Shown here piece after piece: positions 35,878-45,143 of a stretch of DNA of 64,000 bases (positions within the stretch are counted from its first letter, which is position 1; each line of letters begins with the position of its first letter). The position numbers and the translations under genes were made by a program. The stretch is from Bifidobacterium sp. ESL0769. GTDB taxonomy: Bacteria > Actinomycetota > Actinomycetes > Actinomycetales > Bifidobacteriaceae. The stretch is from positions 2,170,001 to 2,234,000 of the forward strand of contig NZ_CP113918.1 in assembly GCF_029395495.1 (NCBI RefSeq), in the 5' to 3' direction. The notes under the pieces are model-generated. The model was not told the origin of the DNA and made no database searches. It worked only from the letters and a program-made list of their open reading frames with translations.

Positions 35878-38800
35878 TCAACGGCTGCTATCGTCTTTGC
35901 CGCGGTGCTGCGCGTAGACGATCTGGTTGCGCCTCGTGGCGACGTAGCAAGCGAGCACCGCCAAGACCACGAGCAGAATAATCCACCACGGGAAAGCAGG
36001 ATGCGTCTGCATGAGAGACTGTGCCGAAGCGGTCGTCTCATCATCGCAATACACCACACTCGGCTCCACATAGCCGGAGTCATCAATCTCATATGATGAC
36101 GTACCGGACTGGTTCCTGGGAACGCACACCGGCTTCTTCTTAGGCTCAGGCCGAGCGCCGTTGTTACGTTTATTGGCATTGGCCTTGGGCTGCTTGTCGG
36201 TATTGGCCTGCGGAGCCGTGGCTTGCGGAGCTACACCAGACGCCGCCGAAAGGGATTGCTGACCGGAAGTTCCGGACGGAATCTTCGGGGAAGCCGGAGC
36301 TGAAGGCGTTGCGGAGTTGCCGCCCGCATTACCGGCACCGTTTGCGGGACCGGGGTTGCTTGGCTTTGTTGGATTATCCGGCTTGCTAGGTGTTACAGGA
36401 TTGCTGGGTTTGTTGGGCTTATCCGGCTTGTTGGGCGTTACAGGATTGCTAGGCTTGTTGGGCTTATCCGGCTTGTTGGGCTTGCTTGGGCTGGAGATCT
36501 GCCACATGGCCCGAACTACCTGCTCGCCGCCAGGTACCCACATCCTGGTGCCGGGAGCGCTGATATTCGCTGCCACATCGCCGTCGCGCAGCCAGCCGAC
36601 ATTGCTGAAACCGTCGGCCTTAAGCTCCTGGGGAAGCGTGAGGGCCATACCGTGCACGTCGACGGGAGTCGCGGAGCCGTCCACCTTAATCGATTCACCG
36701 TCAGCGCCGTAAAGCTTCTTCGGAGCCATCCTGCTGTCGTCGTAGTGAGCAGTCGGGTTCTTGGCGTCAAGGCCGGCGAAATGCACCAGTGCGCCTTGTT
36801 CCCAAACGTAGGTCGCCTCGGATTTGTTGGCATTGGCCCGTTGAATCATCGCCGCCGTGGCGCTGCTTCCAGAAGCCCGCCCACAGCTCGACCATGCCTC
36901 GCCCTGTGCCGTATAGCTTGAACCGTCGGAGGCGGTGCAGGCCTGCTCGGCGCTGGACTTGGCGCTGGCCTCGGCCCATTGCCCGCTATATTGGTTGAAA
37001 CCGCGGGTGACGCCACCAGGTTCGACGCCGGCGACGAAGTACTCCGGACGCAGTGCGGTCTTCGGCCCTACGGTGAGCTGACGGAGCTTGGCGGAAAAAC
37101 GCGGCTGGAAGCCGGTATTCGCCGTCGTGTCCCAACCGGTGAGGTCGAGAGCGGCAACGTTGGCGTCGCGCATCGACATCTCGACGCTGACGGCGTTGTT
37201 GACCTTCCAGCCGGAGAGGTCGAGCTTCATACCTTCAGGCGCGCCCGCACCGTTGAAGGTGTTGTCGAAGCTCTTTATCTTGCTGGCGTCCCAACCAGAA
37301 AGATTCAAGGTCTTGAGGCTCGAAGTACCGGCAAATACGTTGTTCGTAGTCGTCACTTTACTAATGTTCCAACCAGAAAGATCGAGGCTTTCAAGTCCGG
37401 AATCGCCAGAGAACATGTTGTCGATGCCGTAATTGTAATGGTATGTGGTGTTGTTGCCTTCATGGACCTCATGCTGGTAATCCGAATGCACCTGGCTCAG
37501 GTCCCATCCGCTCAGGTCCAATGACTTGAGCTTCGGGCAATCCTTGAACATGTTGAACGCATTGGCAACAATGGAAGTGTCCCATACCTTGCTTCCAGAC
37601 TTATGGGCCATGCTGCCGACGCTCGTCAGCGAGGAATCCCCGCTGAACATGCCATCCATAAGCCAGAGCTTGCTGGTGTCCCAATTGCTGACGTCCACCG
37701 ACTCAAGCTTCGAATCATTCAGGAACATCTCAACTGTGGCCTCGTTGCTGTGCGTGTCCCATTTCGAGACATCCAGCGTCTTGAGGTTCGGCATGTTGCT
37801 GAACATGTTTTCAGTGGATCGGACACCGCCCATGCTCCAACCGGCGATGGGCAGCGTTTTGGCCGCGCAACCATCGAACATGCGATCGACCTTGACGTCC
37901 CGGCCGGCGAAATTCCAACCCTTCAACGAGTCAAGATTGACGTTGCTCGCATCCTTGCCGAAGTTCTGGAACGCGTAGCCCGCCTCCTTCAAATGGGAAA
38001 TATCCCAGTGGGAAAGATCGAGAGTGGAAAGCTTGTAGCAATTCTTGAACATGGCGTTGATGTTGGTCATGGACGCGGTGTTCCACTCCGGAATGCCTTT
38101 GATTTCGGTAAGCCGCGAGCAGCCGGAAAACATGGAGTTCAGATTCTCTGCCGAAGAGGTGTCCCAGCCCGAAAGATCGACGGAGGTGAGCTTGCTCGGC
38201 ATCTTCTTCTCGCTGCCCGTCATCCCGTGGCCGTAGTAGATGCCGATATCCATGGCAAACACATCGGACGCGTTCTTGAGGTTCTTCGTGTTCCACGCGT
38301 GCAGATCAAGATTGGTCAGCGCCCAATCGTCGCAGAACATGCTATCGATGTTGTTTACGTTGGAAACCTGCAGATTTTCAATTCCGCCGATCGACTTCAG
38401 GTTCTGGTTATAGGCGAACATCTGGCTGGCGTCAGTCACGGATTTCATGTTGATCTTGTCGACGCCTTTGAGTTCCGTCAACGATTCGGTCGACGGGGAC
38501 TCGTCCTGATATCCGCGCGCGCCCGAGAAAAGGCCTTTCATCGACGTGACATGCGAAGTGTCCCAAGTGCCGAGGACACTCACATCCTTGATATCCCCGT
38601 CCAACGCGAACATCTCGGTCATGTCGTTCAGGCTGCCGAGCTTGAGGTTTTTCACGTCACCAAGGCTTTTCAGGCCGCGCGCATCGTAGAACATACGTGC
38701 CATGTTCTTTACCTGCGAAAGGTTCCAGCTTGAAAGCGCCGTGAATTCCGAAACGTACGTCTCGCTGAACATATTGCTCATATCGGTCACCTTCGAGGTG

Positions 38801-39951
38801 TCCCAATTCTTGAGCGCCGCGGTATCCGTAAGCCAAGGGGTCGAGTAGAACATGGAGCTCATGTTCGTCACCTTGCTGGTATCGAGCTTGCTGATTTGGT
38901 CCATGTCGAAAATGGCTTCGACGCGCTGGTAAGCGAACATCCTCGTACTGTCGGCAGGAAGGGCGGTATGTTGCGGATCCGTGAAGTCGATTTTGGCCGT
39001 GTTCGACATCTGAGTTTCGCCCCACCTACCCGAGTACCAGGGAGCGTCGGTATAGCTGCCAAGCGTGCCGTCGCCGATAAAGTAGTTATCGCCCTCGGAT
39101 CTGCCACTCTGGGTGAAAACGTTATTTCTGGTTACCGTGGCACTTCCCCACTTCCGAACGGAAGTCTGTTCACGCCATTCGTCATTACGCGTCATGGAAA
39201 AGCCGTTTTTGTTGCCACCATCGATGTGGGCGACAAGATTTCCGGGCACATCGAAGCGGACGGTATCCAACGTCCCGTCTGAGTCCATCATTACCAGGCC
39301 CAGCGCCGAACCGTACGGATATTCGTACTTCTTGACGCCGTCCTTTTCCAGAGTTACTTGCTTCGGGCTGGCAGAAGTCGTCGTAGCGTCGAAGGAACGG
39401 TAAGTATAGCTGCCGTCACTGCGGAACTGGAGCAGCGAACCATCGACCACCTTGAACGTGAACCCACCATCGGCAAAAGTAAGGCTGGCACTCGGCTTGC
39501 TTGGCTTCTGGCCGAGCTGCGAAGAACTTGGGCCATGATTATCGTTCGATGGCTGAGATGGCTGATTCGTTACGTTCTGAGACTGAGAATTTATGCCGTT
39601 CTGGACATCCCGAGGCTGAGAGCTTGCACCCTTCTGGGTATCCGGAGCCTGCGGATCCGGCACGCTTGCGGGCTCCTTGGACGTTTCGCCCTTCGAACCA
39701 TTGCCGTTCCCGGATTGAAGTTGCGGCTTGGAGTGGGTGGCCGCCTCACCGCTTCCAACTGCCTGCCCATCGTTCTTGGCAGACTTATTTTTCTCGCCCG
39801 CTTTCGCATTGGCCTGCTGAGCGGAGGAATTCTGGTCGTTCCCATCCGCACTTGAGTCGCTTGCACTCGCGGAAATAGCGGCGGTTCCACATAACATGGC
39901 TAAAGCGACAACCGAACCAAATACCTTGACTAACTTCTTATTGGTAGCCAT
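35878..39951 (-). CDS. Giant DUF285 (BspA-type) repeat surface protein, non-LPxTG anchor
   Basis: 1357 residues with a signal peptide 1-30 (ASA). Residues 30-150 are Ser/Gln/Asn-rich. From about 330 to 970 run many 20-25-residue BspA/DUF285 repeats (WDTSKVTNMSSMF-type), which form leucine-rich-like solenoids that bind host or bacterial surfaces. Near 1200 are KPNKPDKPNKPSNP-type repeats spanning the wall. The end has Cys-containing KKPVCVPRNQ and VVYCDDE, a helix PWWIILLVVLAVLACYV and a tail with RRNQIVYAQHRGKDDSSR. No LPxTG motif exists, so it is probably held by the membrane helix. The same C-terminal plan appears in the proteins at 45144 and 54174. It is monocistronic with GGAGAATGAGAAG upstream. 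Confidence 0.85.
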   Translation of the reverse strand: MATNKKLVKVFGSVVALAMLCGTAAISASASDSSADGNDQNSSAQQANAKAGEKNKSAKNDGQAVGSGEAATHSKPQLQSGNGNGSKGETSKEPASVPDPQAPDTQKGASSQPRDVQNGINSQSQNVTNQPSQPSNDNHGPSSSQLGQKPSKPSASLTFADGGFTFKVVDGSLLQFRSDGSYTYRSFDATTTSASPKQVTLEKDGVKKYEYPYGSALGLVMMDSDGTLDTVRFDVPGNLVAHIDGGNKNGFSMTRNDEWREQTSVRKWGSATVTRNNVFTQSGRSEGDNYFIGDGTLGSYTDAPWYSGRWGETQMSNTAKIDFTDPQHTALPADSTRMFAYQRVEAIFDMDQISKLDTSKVTNMSSMFYSTPWLTDTAALKNWDTSKVTDMSNMFSETYVSEFTALSSWNLSQVKNMARMFYDARGLKSLGDVKNLKLGSLNDMTEMFALDGDIKDVSVLGTWDTSHVTSMKGLFSGARGYQDESPSTESLTELKGVDKINMKSVTDASQMFAYNQNLKSIGGIENLQVSNVNNIDSMFCDDWALTNLDLHAWNTKNLKNASDVFAMDIGIYYGHGMTGSEKKMPSKLTSVDLSGWDTSSAENLNSMFSGCSRLTEIKGIPEWNTASMTNINAMFKNCYKLSTLDLSHWDISHLKEAGYAFQNFGKDASNVNLDSLKGWNFAGRDVKVDRMFDGCAAKTLPIAGWSMGGVRSTENMFSNMPNLKTLDVSKWDTHSNEATVEMFLNDSKLESVDVSNWDTSKLWLMDGMFSGDSSLTSVGSMAHKSGSKVWDTSIVANAFNMFKDCPKLKSLDLSGWDLSQVHSDYQHEVHEGNNTTYHYNYGIDNMFSGDSGLESLDLSGWNISKVTTTNNVFAGTSSLKTLNLSGWDASKIKSFDNTFNGAGAPEGMKLDLSGWKVNNAVSVEMSMRDANVAALDLTGWDTTANTGFQPRFSAKLRQLTVGPKTALRPEYFVAGVEPGGVTRGFNQYSGQWAEASAKSSAEQACTASDGSSYTAQGEAWSSCGRASGSSATAAMIQRANANKSEATYVWEQGALVHFAGLDAKNPTAHYDDSRMAPKKLYGADGESIKVDGSATPVDVHGMALTLPQELKADGFSNVGWLRDGDVAANISAPGTRMWVPGGEQVVRAMWQISSPSKPNKPDKPNKPSNPVTPNKPDKPNKPSNPVTPSKPDNPTKPSNPGPANGAGNAGGNSATPSAPASPKIPSGTSGQQSLSAASGVAPQATAPQANTDKQPKANANKRNNGARPEPKKKPVCVPRNQSGTSSYEIDDSGYVEPSVVYCDDETTASAQSLMQTHPAFPWWIILLVVLAVLACYVATRRNQIVYAQHRGKDDSSR

Positions 39952-40360
39952 TTCTTCTCATTCTCCAGAAACATAGAATAATAATTTTAATCCACTATAG
40001 TTATTATGTTCTAGACAGAGAGAATTTGCAAATTAGGTATCAAACGATACACATCATAAAGCGAAATATACATAATAGAACGTTAAGAATAGTAAACCAA
40101 ACATTATTCTTGTTCTTATGTCGCTAAATGGTGGAAAATTCGCCGTTTTTAGCGATTGCCCAAGTCGATTGTCTGCGGATGGATAAGGCCGGGAATTCTT
40201 GTGAAATTTCGCGAACTTGCACAACGCGCTATTTCACCAATTTAGCAACCAGCGATTTTTTTAACAGTGGACCACGATGTTCATTTGCCCCGAGAACTTC
40301 TTAAAAAGAATATCCGAGGATGACTTCCAGAAAGAAATTCCGAACCGTCCGACCCGTCAG
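39952..40360. other. Upstream region of the 35878-39951 gene
   Basis: About 400 AT-rich bp with no gene, holding the promoter of the giant surface protein. The 14-bp palindrome at 40037-40050 is the only clear signal. Confidence 0.5.
40037..40050. promoter_or_regulatory. Palindromic site GTATCAAACGATAC
   Basis: GTATC-AAAC-GATAC, about 90 bp upstream of the surface-protein start. Its core TATCAAACGATA recurs exactly in the palindrome upstream of the decayed surface gene (49645-49664). Probably an operator shared by surface-protein genes. Confidence 0.55.
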
Positions 40361-40408
40361 AAAAGCCAGACGGGCTGTCGGCCACTACTGAGAGCCGACA
40401 GCCCGTCT
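40361..40408 (-). terminator. Terminator of epimerase-permease operon
   Basis: A perfect 15-bp stem, AGACGGGCTGTCGGC / GCCGACAGCCCGTCT, then GGCTTTTC on the minus strand, 28 bp after the stop. Confidence 0.93.
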
Positions 40409-40435
40409 AATGTCATTTACTACTGACTTAGCCTA

Positions 40436-41773
40436 TTACCAGCCAATCTTCCCGGCGTCCTCGGGCAGACTCAGCTTGCCCTCCGCCAGTTCGGCCAGAG
40501 CCTGATCGAAGGCCTTGAAGGCCTGCTGCAGCTGGTCTTCGGTGATGACCAGCGGCGGCTGGAAGCGAAGGATGTAACCGCAAAGGCTGATGATGATGAC
40601 ACCCAATTGGTAGAGGCGATAGATCAGCTTGGTGGTGGCCTCCTGATCGCCCTCCCCTGTTTCGGGATTGATGATGTCGATTCCGCCGTCGAGGCCGTAG
40701 AAACGGATGTCGCCGATGAAATCGTACTGTTTGCGCTTCTTCTCGAAGTAAGCCTTGACTTCGGGGCCCAACTTCGCCGAACGCTCGACGAGATGCTCCT
40801 GCTCCATGACGTCCAGCGTGGCGTTCGCTGCGGCCGTGGTGACCGGGTTGCCGGCGGTCGTGTAGGTGACGGCCGGGGAGCCCAAGGAATCCATAATCTC
40901 CGCGCGCCCGATGATCGCGCTCAGCGGCAGACCGGAAGCAATGGACTTGCCGATGGTCATCAGGTCCGGCTCGAGGCCGAAGTTCTGAATCGACCACCAT
41001 TTGCCGGTACGTCCCATGCCCTGGTTGACCTCATCGATTGCGATGACGATGCCATGCTCGTGCGCGAACTTCCAGAGGAAGTCCATGTACTTTTGCGGCG
41101 CCTTGATGATGCCGCCATCGCCCTGAATCGGCTCAATGACGATCGCGGCCACTTCCTCGGCCGGCAGATAGGTCTCGAAGGGCAGCTTGAAGGCGGCGAT
41201 CATCCGCTCGACGAACTCGTCCTCGCTCTCGTTGGGCAGGCGCTTATGCAGGTCGGGATACGGCACCTTCACCACGCCCGGAAGCATCGGGGCCATCTTG
41301 CGGCTCATGTTGAGGCTCACCGACGAAATGGACATCGAGCCATAGGTGGAGCCATGGTAAGCACCCGTATAGCTGACGATGTATTGGCGGCCGGTATAGG
41401 CGCGAGAGTACTTGATGATCGCGTCATTGGCGTCCGAGCCGGAATTGCCCCAGGCGACCTTGACCGGTCCGCTCATCGGGGCCAACTTGGCCAAGCGCTG
41501 GGCTAATTCGATCTCGGGACCGCTGGCGAAATAGGCCGGCGTGTACTGGATCAGATTGGCGGCTTGCTTCTGAATCGCCTCCACGACGTGGGGGTGGCAA
41601 TGGCCGGTATTGGTCGCGGACGCGCTGGCCAGCAGGTCGATATAGTCCCGTCCGTCGGCATCGGTCAGCAGGGCACCTTTGGCCTTTTGGATGACGATAT
41701 CGAAATATTGGATACGCACCGCAGGAGACAGGACCTTGCTCTCCTGGGCCAATAATTGTTGATTGTTATCCAA
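40436..41773 (-). CDS. Class III PLP aminotransferase-fold enzyme, isoleucine 2-epimerase-like
   Basis: 445 residues. Motifs YIDLLASASATNTGH, NLIQYTPAYF, GNSGSDANDAIIKYSRAYTGRQYIVSYTGAYHGSTYGS, EPIQGDGGIIKAP, AIDEVNQGMGRTGKWW, the PLP-Lys segment TIGKSIASGLPLSA and the C-terminus GKIGW follow the isoleucine 2-epimerase of Lactobacillus buchneri closely, as far as I remember it, rather than GABA or ornithine aminotransferases. That enzyme racemises branched-chain and other non-polar amino acids at C2, giving D-allo-isoleucine, D-Leu and D-Val. It is the second gene of an operon with an amino-acid permease 10 bp upstream. Aminotransferase activity (e.g. GABA) is the alternative reading. Confidence 0.82.
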   Translation of the reverse strand: MDNNQQLLAQESKVLSPAVRIQYFDIVIQKAKGALLTDADGRDYIDLLASASATNTGHCHPHVVEAIQKQAANLIQYTPAYFASGPEIELAQRLAKLAPMSGPVKVAWGNSGSDANDAIIKYSRAYTGRQYIVSYTGAYHGSTYGSMSISSVSLNMSRKMAPMLPGVVKVPYPDLHKRLPNESEDEFVERMIAAFKLPFETYLPAEEVAAIVIEPIQGDGGIIKAPQKYMDFLWKFAHEHGIVIAIDEVNQGMGRTGKWWSIQNFGLEPDLMTIGKSIASGLPLSAIIGRAEIMDSLGSPAVTYTTAGNPVTTAAANATLDVMEQEHLVERSAKLGPEVKAYFEKKRKQYDFIGDIRFYGLDGGIDIINPETGEGDQEATTKLIYRLYQLGVIIISLCGYILRFQPPLVITEDQLQQAFKAFDQALAELAEGKLSLPEDAGKIGW

Positions 41774-41783
41774 CTTCTCCTCC

Positions 41784-43217
41784 TTACTTCTTGTTGTTCA
41801 AGGCGGAATGTCGCATTCCGTAGCAGAAATACAGAATCAGGCCGAAAATGAACCAGCCCAACGCATAGATCTTCGCGTCGTTGCTCAGCCCGATGAATAC
41901 GACCAAAGAACCGATGAAAGCCAAAGCGGGCATCACCGGATAGAACGGCATCTTGAAACCGGGTTCGGCGATATCCTTGCCTTCGCGCTTGCGCAAGCCG
42001 TAGATGCCCAGCGAGACGAACATGAAAGCAATCAGGGTGCCAGCAGAAATCAGCTGGCTTAAGAACGCAAACGGGAAGATGGAACCGATGATCACGGCGA
42101 AGACCGTCAACGCGAGCAAAGCGTTGTTCGGCAGGTGCTTCTCGTTGATCTTGCCCAGCCACTTCGGGAGCAGACCATCACGACCGAAGGAATAGAGCAG
42201 ACGGGAACCGGCCATCATCATGCCGATCAACGCTGCGAACATACCCAAGCAGGCCACTGCCTGCACGATGGTGGCAATAATCACGTGGCCGCTCTTGCGC
42301 AACGCCCAGCCCACTGGTTCGGCGTTGTTGGCATAGAGCGGATAGTGGAACATACCGACCAGGACCAGCGAGACAGCCGCGAACAACACGACGCCGATCA
42401 GCAAGGAGCCCATGATTCCCCTGGGCATCGTCTTGGAGGGGTCCTTGGCTTCGGCGGAATTGGCGGCGATGGAATCGAAGCCGATGTACGCCAGGAAGAT
42501 CATCGAGACGCCGGCATATATACCCTGCCAGCCGCCGAAGGCCGACCCGTCAGGATTGAGATGGTACTTGGGGATAAACGGTACGTAATTTTCCGGTTTG
42601 ATCGCCGTGCAGCCAACCACGATGAACAGCAGGATGACGATGACCTTCAAGACAACCAGAACGTTCTCGACACGGCTGGTTTGGCTGGCTCCTCGGGAAA
42701 TCAAGAGCGCCACGGCGACAATCGCAACCACGGAGACCAGGTCGATGATTCCGCCATCAGTGCCGAAAGGATTGGCCAGCATCTTCGGCAGCTTCAAGCC
42801 CAGAGGTTCGATCAAACCGCGGAAATTGGCCGACAGGCCCGAACCGACGAAGGCCACGGCGATGAAGTACTCCGCCAGCAAGGCCCAGCCGGCGATCCAG
42901 CCGAAGAATTCACCGAAAATAACGTTGATCCATGAATAGGCCGAACCGGCGAACGGCATCGCCGAAGCCATTTCAGCATAGGCGAAGGCCACCAGACCAG
43001 CGACGACGCCAGCGGCGATGAAGGAAAGCACCACCGCCGGACCCGCGTGCTGGGCCGCTACCGTTCCAGGCAGGGTGAAGATTGCTGTGGACAGAACGGT
43101 TCCCAAGCCCAGGGCCAGGAAGTCCCGCACACGCAGGGTACGCTTGAGATGAGCATCCTTTTGCTCATAGACGCTGGGGTCCTCTTTTCGGAAAATACGT
43201 TCCTTAATACTCGCCAT
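41784..43217 (-). CDS. APC-family amino acid permease
   Basis: 477 residues from ATG 43217 with AAAGGGTGAG upstream; the frame runs back to 43508 without support. Twelve or so membrane helices. The N-terminus RTLRVRDFLALGLGTVLSTAIFTLPGTVAAQHAGPAV carries the unwound-helix GxGxxxxxxIF segment of cationic and neutral amino-acid transporters (CAT/YfnA-like), and IFLAYIGFDSIAANSAEAKDPSKTMPRGI the second signature. It is cotranscribed with the epimerase-like gene 10 bp downstream, so it probably imports, or exchanges, branched-chain or other neutral amino acids. Confidence 0.9.
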   Translation of the reverse strand: MASIKERIFRKEDPSVYEQKDAHLKRTLRVRDFLALGLGTVLSTAIFTLPGTVAAQHAGPAVVLSFIAAGVVAGLVAFAYAEMASAMPFAGSAYSWINVIFGEFFGWIAGWALLAEYFIAVAFVGSGLSANFRGLIEPLGLKLPKMLANPFGTDGGIIDLVSVVAIVAVALLISRGASQTSRVENVLVVLKVIVILLFIVVGCTAIKPENYVPFIPKYHLNPDGSAFGGWQGIYAGVSMIFLAYIGFDSIAANSAEAKDPSKTMPRGIMGSLLIGVVLFAAVSLVLVGMFHYPLYANNAEPVGWALRKSGHVIIATIVQAVACLGMFAALIGMMMAGSRLLYSFGRDGLLPKWLGKINEKHLPNNALLALTVFAVIIGSIFPFAFLSQLISAGTLIAFMFVSLGIYGLRKREGKDIAEPGFKMPFYPVMPALAFIGSLVVFIGLSNDAKIYALGWFIFGLILYFCYGMRHSALNNKK

Positions 43218-43530
43218 ACTCACCCTTTCAGTTCCGATAATTTCTGTCCTAATAATTTCTAATGAAACATATGAAATCGCGTTAAAGAGCGCAAGACCTG
43301 TCGCGCACCTTCGTTTCTCTGTTCTCGCACACCAAAGTACTGCGTTCCATTCAAGCGTCGCACCATTATTTCGCATAGTGACATAGGCGTTCGGCGGCAT
43401 CCAGGCCGGTCCGCGCGGGTAACGTGCAGTCACCGGTCGGCTTATCACACGATCGATGTACGACATGCCCATGTTAGGTACATCACAGCATTGCCCCGCG
43501 TGCCGCAAAGCGAAGCCGTAACCTTACCAT
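43218..43530. other. Divergent intergenic region permease / nrdF
   Basis: No gene. It holds the permease leader; no amino-acid-responsive leader or riboswitch could be recognised. The right part leads into the nrdF promoter and NrdR boxes. Confidence 0.45.
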
Positions 43531-43577
43531 TACTATATATAGAGGTATCACATTGCCGGACCACTAGATATAGTGTT
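43529..43577 (+). promoter_or_regulatory. Paired NrdR boxes upstream of nrdF
   Basis: Box 1 centres on CTATATATAG (43533-43542) and box 2 on CACTAGATATAGTG (43562-43575); both fit the NrdR consensus acaCWATATAWWGtgt. The centre-to-centre distance is 31 bp, three helical turns, as in known NrdR-controlled promoters. NrdR-ATP/dATP should repress nrdF here. Confidence 0.8.
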
Positions 43578-43720
43578 ACCGGCGTTGGGAAACTAACCGC
43601 TCTATGTCAACGGAATACGGGAGAATGAACCCTCCGAAAACGTATTCGTGAGCGGCCGGCCAAAGCAGCAAGCGGATACCGACGAAACTTTAAAAACACG
43701 GCACAAAAGAAGGAACACCC

Positions 43721-44773
43721 ATGACAAACGAGGTCAAACTCGCCGATGACAAGATGATGGCCGATTCGCTGACACCTCCGCAGTGGTCAACGGCTTTCGC
43801 GAAAGGCGCGGATCCGAAGTCCATGCGCATCCGCCCCGTCAACTGGAACAATATCCAGGACGATAAGGACCTCGAGGTCTGGAACCGCCTCATCGCCAAC
43901 TTCTGGCTGCCTGAGAAGGTGCCACTCTCCAACGACATTCCTTCCTGGAGGAGCATGACCGAGCACGAGCGTCAGACCACCGTGCGCGTCTTCACCGGCC
44001 TCACCACGCTCGACACCGAGCAGGCCACCGTCGGCGAACTCGTCCAGATCCCAGACGCACTGACCGAACACGAGCAGGCCATCTACACCAACATCGCCTT
44101 CATGCAGTCGGTGCACGCCCGCTCCTATTCCTCCATCTTCTCCACCCTCTGCTCCTCAGAGCAGATCGACGAGGCTTACCGCTGGGCCGTGGGCAACGAC
44201 CTGGTGCAGGAACGCGTGCGCATCGTCATGGAGCAGTATCAGTCCGATGACCCGCTCAAGCGCAAGGTCGCGGCCGTGATGCTCTCCAGCCTCCTGCTCT
44301 ATGCGGGCTTCTACCTGCCGCTCTACTTCTCCAGCCGCGCCAAGCTGATGAACACCGCAGACATGATTCGCCTGATCCTGCGCGACAAGGCCATCCACGG
44401 CTACTATTCCGGCTACAAGTACCAGCGTCACCTCGAGCACCGTACCGCCGCCGATCAGGAGATGCTCAAGAAGTACACGATGGACCTGCTCGACCGTCTT
44501 TACGACCTTGAGGTCAAGTACTCCGACCAGGTCTACGAAGGCTTCGATTTCATCGACGACGTGCAGGCGTTCGTACGCTACAACGCCAACAAGACCCTGA
44601 TGAACCTCGGCTACGAGGCCAAGTTCTCCGCTGCCGAGACCAAGGTGAGCCCCGAGATCATCGCCGCGCTCTCGCCCTCCGCTGACGAGAACCACGACTT
44701 CTTCTCCGGTTCCGGTTCCTCCTATGTCATCGGCAACGCCGAAGCCACCGACGACGAGGACTGGGACTTCTAA
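43721..44773 (+). CDS. nrdF: Ribonucleotide reductase small subunit, metal-free class Ie type (QSK)
   Basis: 350 residues with AAGGAAC before the ATG. The R2 fold is clear (FTGLTTLDTEQATVGE, NIAFMQSVHARSYSSIFSTLCS, GFYLPLYFSSRAKLMNTADMIRLILRD, GYYSGYKYQ) and the acidic C-terminal tail EDWDF, which docks on NrdE, is present. Of the six metal ligands of class Ib NrdF, Asp98, His132 and His226 remain, but Glu129 is Gln (FMQSVH), Glu189 is Ser (VMLSSLLLYAGF) and Glu223 is Lys (RDKAIHGYY). This Q/S/K triad is the published signature of class Ie R2 proteins, which use a DOPA radical and no metal. The Tyr to be modified (Tyr136, HARSY) is present. No nrdE, nrdI or nrdH adjoins it. Confidence 0.93.
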   Translation: MTNEVKLADDKMMADSLTPPQWSTAFAKGADPKSMRIRPVNWNNIQDDKDLEVWNRLIANFWLPEKVPLSNDIPSWRSMTEHERQTTVRVFTGLTTLDTEQATVGELVQIPDALTEHEQAIYTNIAFMQSVHARSYSSIFSTLCSSEQIDEAYRWAVGNDLVQERVRIVMEQYQSDDPLKRKVAAVMLSSLLLYAGFYLPLYFSSRAKLMNTADMIRLILRDKAIHGYYSGYKYQRHLEHRTAADQEMLKKYTMDLLDRLYDLEVKYSDQVYEGFDFIDDVQAFVRYNANKTLMNLGYEAKFSAAETKVSPEIIAALSPSADENHDFFSGSGSSYVIGNAEATDDEDWDF

Positions 44774-44806
44774 TCTAGATTCATTCGTCCTAAACCACTA
44801 AACTTC

Positions 44807-44851
44807 ACAAAACGCCCAGCCATGTGCCCTGCATGTGTCTGGGTGTTTTGT
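44807..44851 (+). terminator. nrdF terminator
   Basis: ACAAAACGCCCAG / CTGGGTGTTTTGT (13 bp, one G-T) with a 19-nt loop, then ATTTG; 34 bp after nrdF. From 44852 to 45143 there is an AT-rich promoter region for the next gene; the short open frame that overlaps this hairpin is not a gene. Confidence 0.85.
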
Positions 44852-45143
44852 ATTTGGCTTGCCAGATTATTCATTTATTCCCGATTTGCACTTCAAGTTG
44901 TTTTTCAAACCAAACTTCCATTCACCCTGCGACGAGAGATAGAAACGGACCCAAAAAGACTGATTTTCGTTGCATTTTCAGGCATTTCATCGCAAGATGC
45001 CCCGTTCATTTTCCCCAGCGGGAACAACCTTTCCTGTATTGCATTAATACATTACAATGAAAATTAATATAATAAAAAACCGGTTGGTGGCGAGGGGAAC
45101 GTCACCAGCCGACTGAACAACTTAACAACAGGGGAGAAAAGTC

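Noticed and set aside
44822..45067. Overlapping 78- and 81-codon open frames after nrdF
   Set aside because: They begin inside the nrdF terminator, have no ribosome-binding site and resemble no family.
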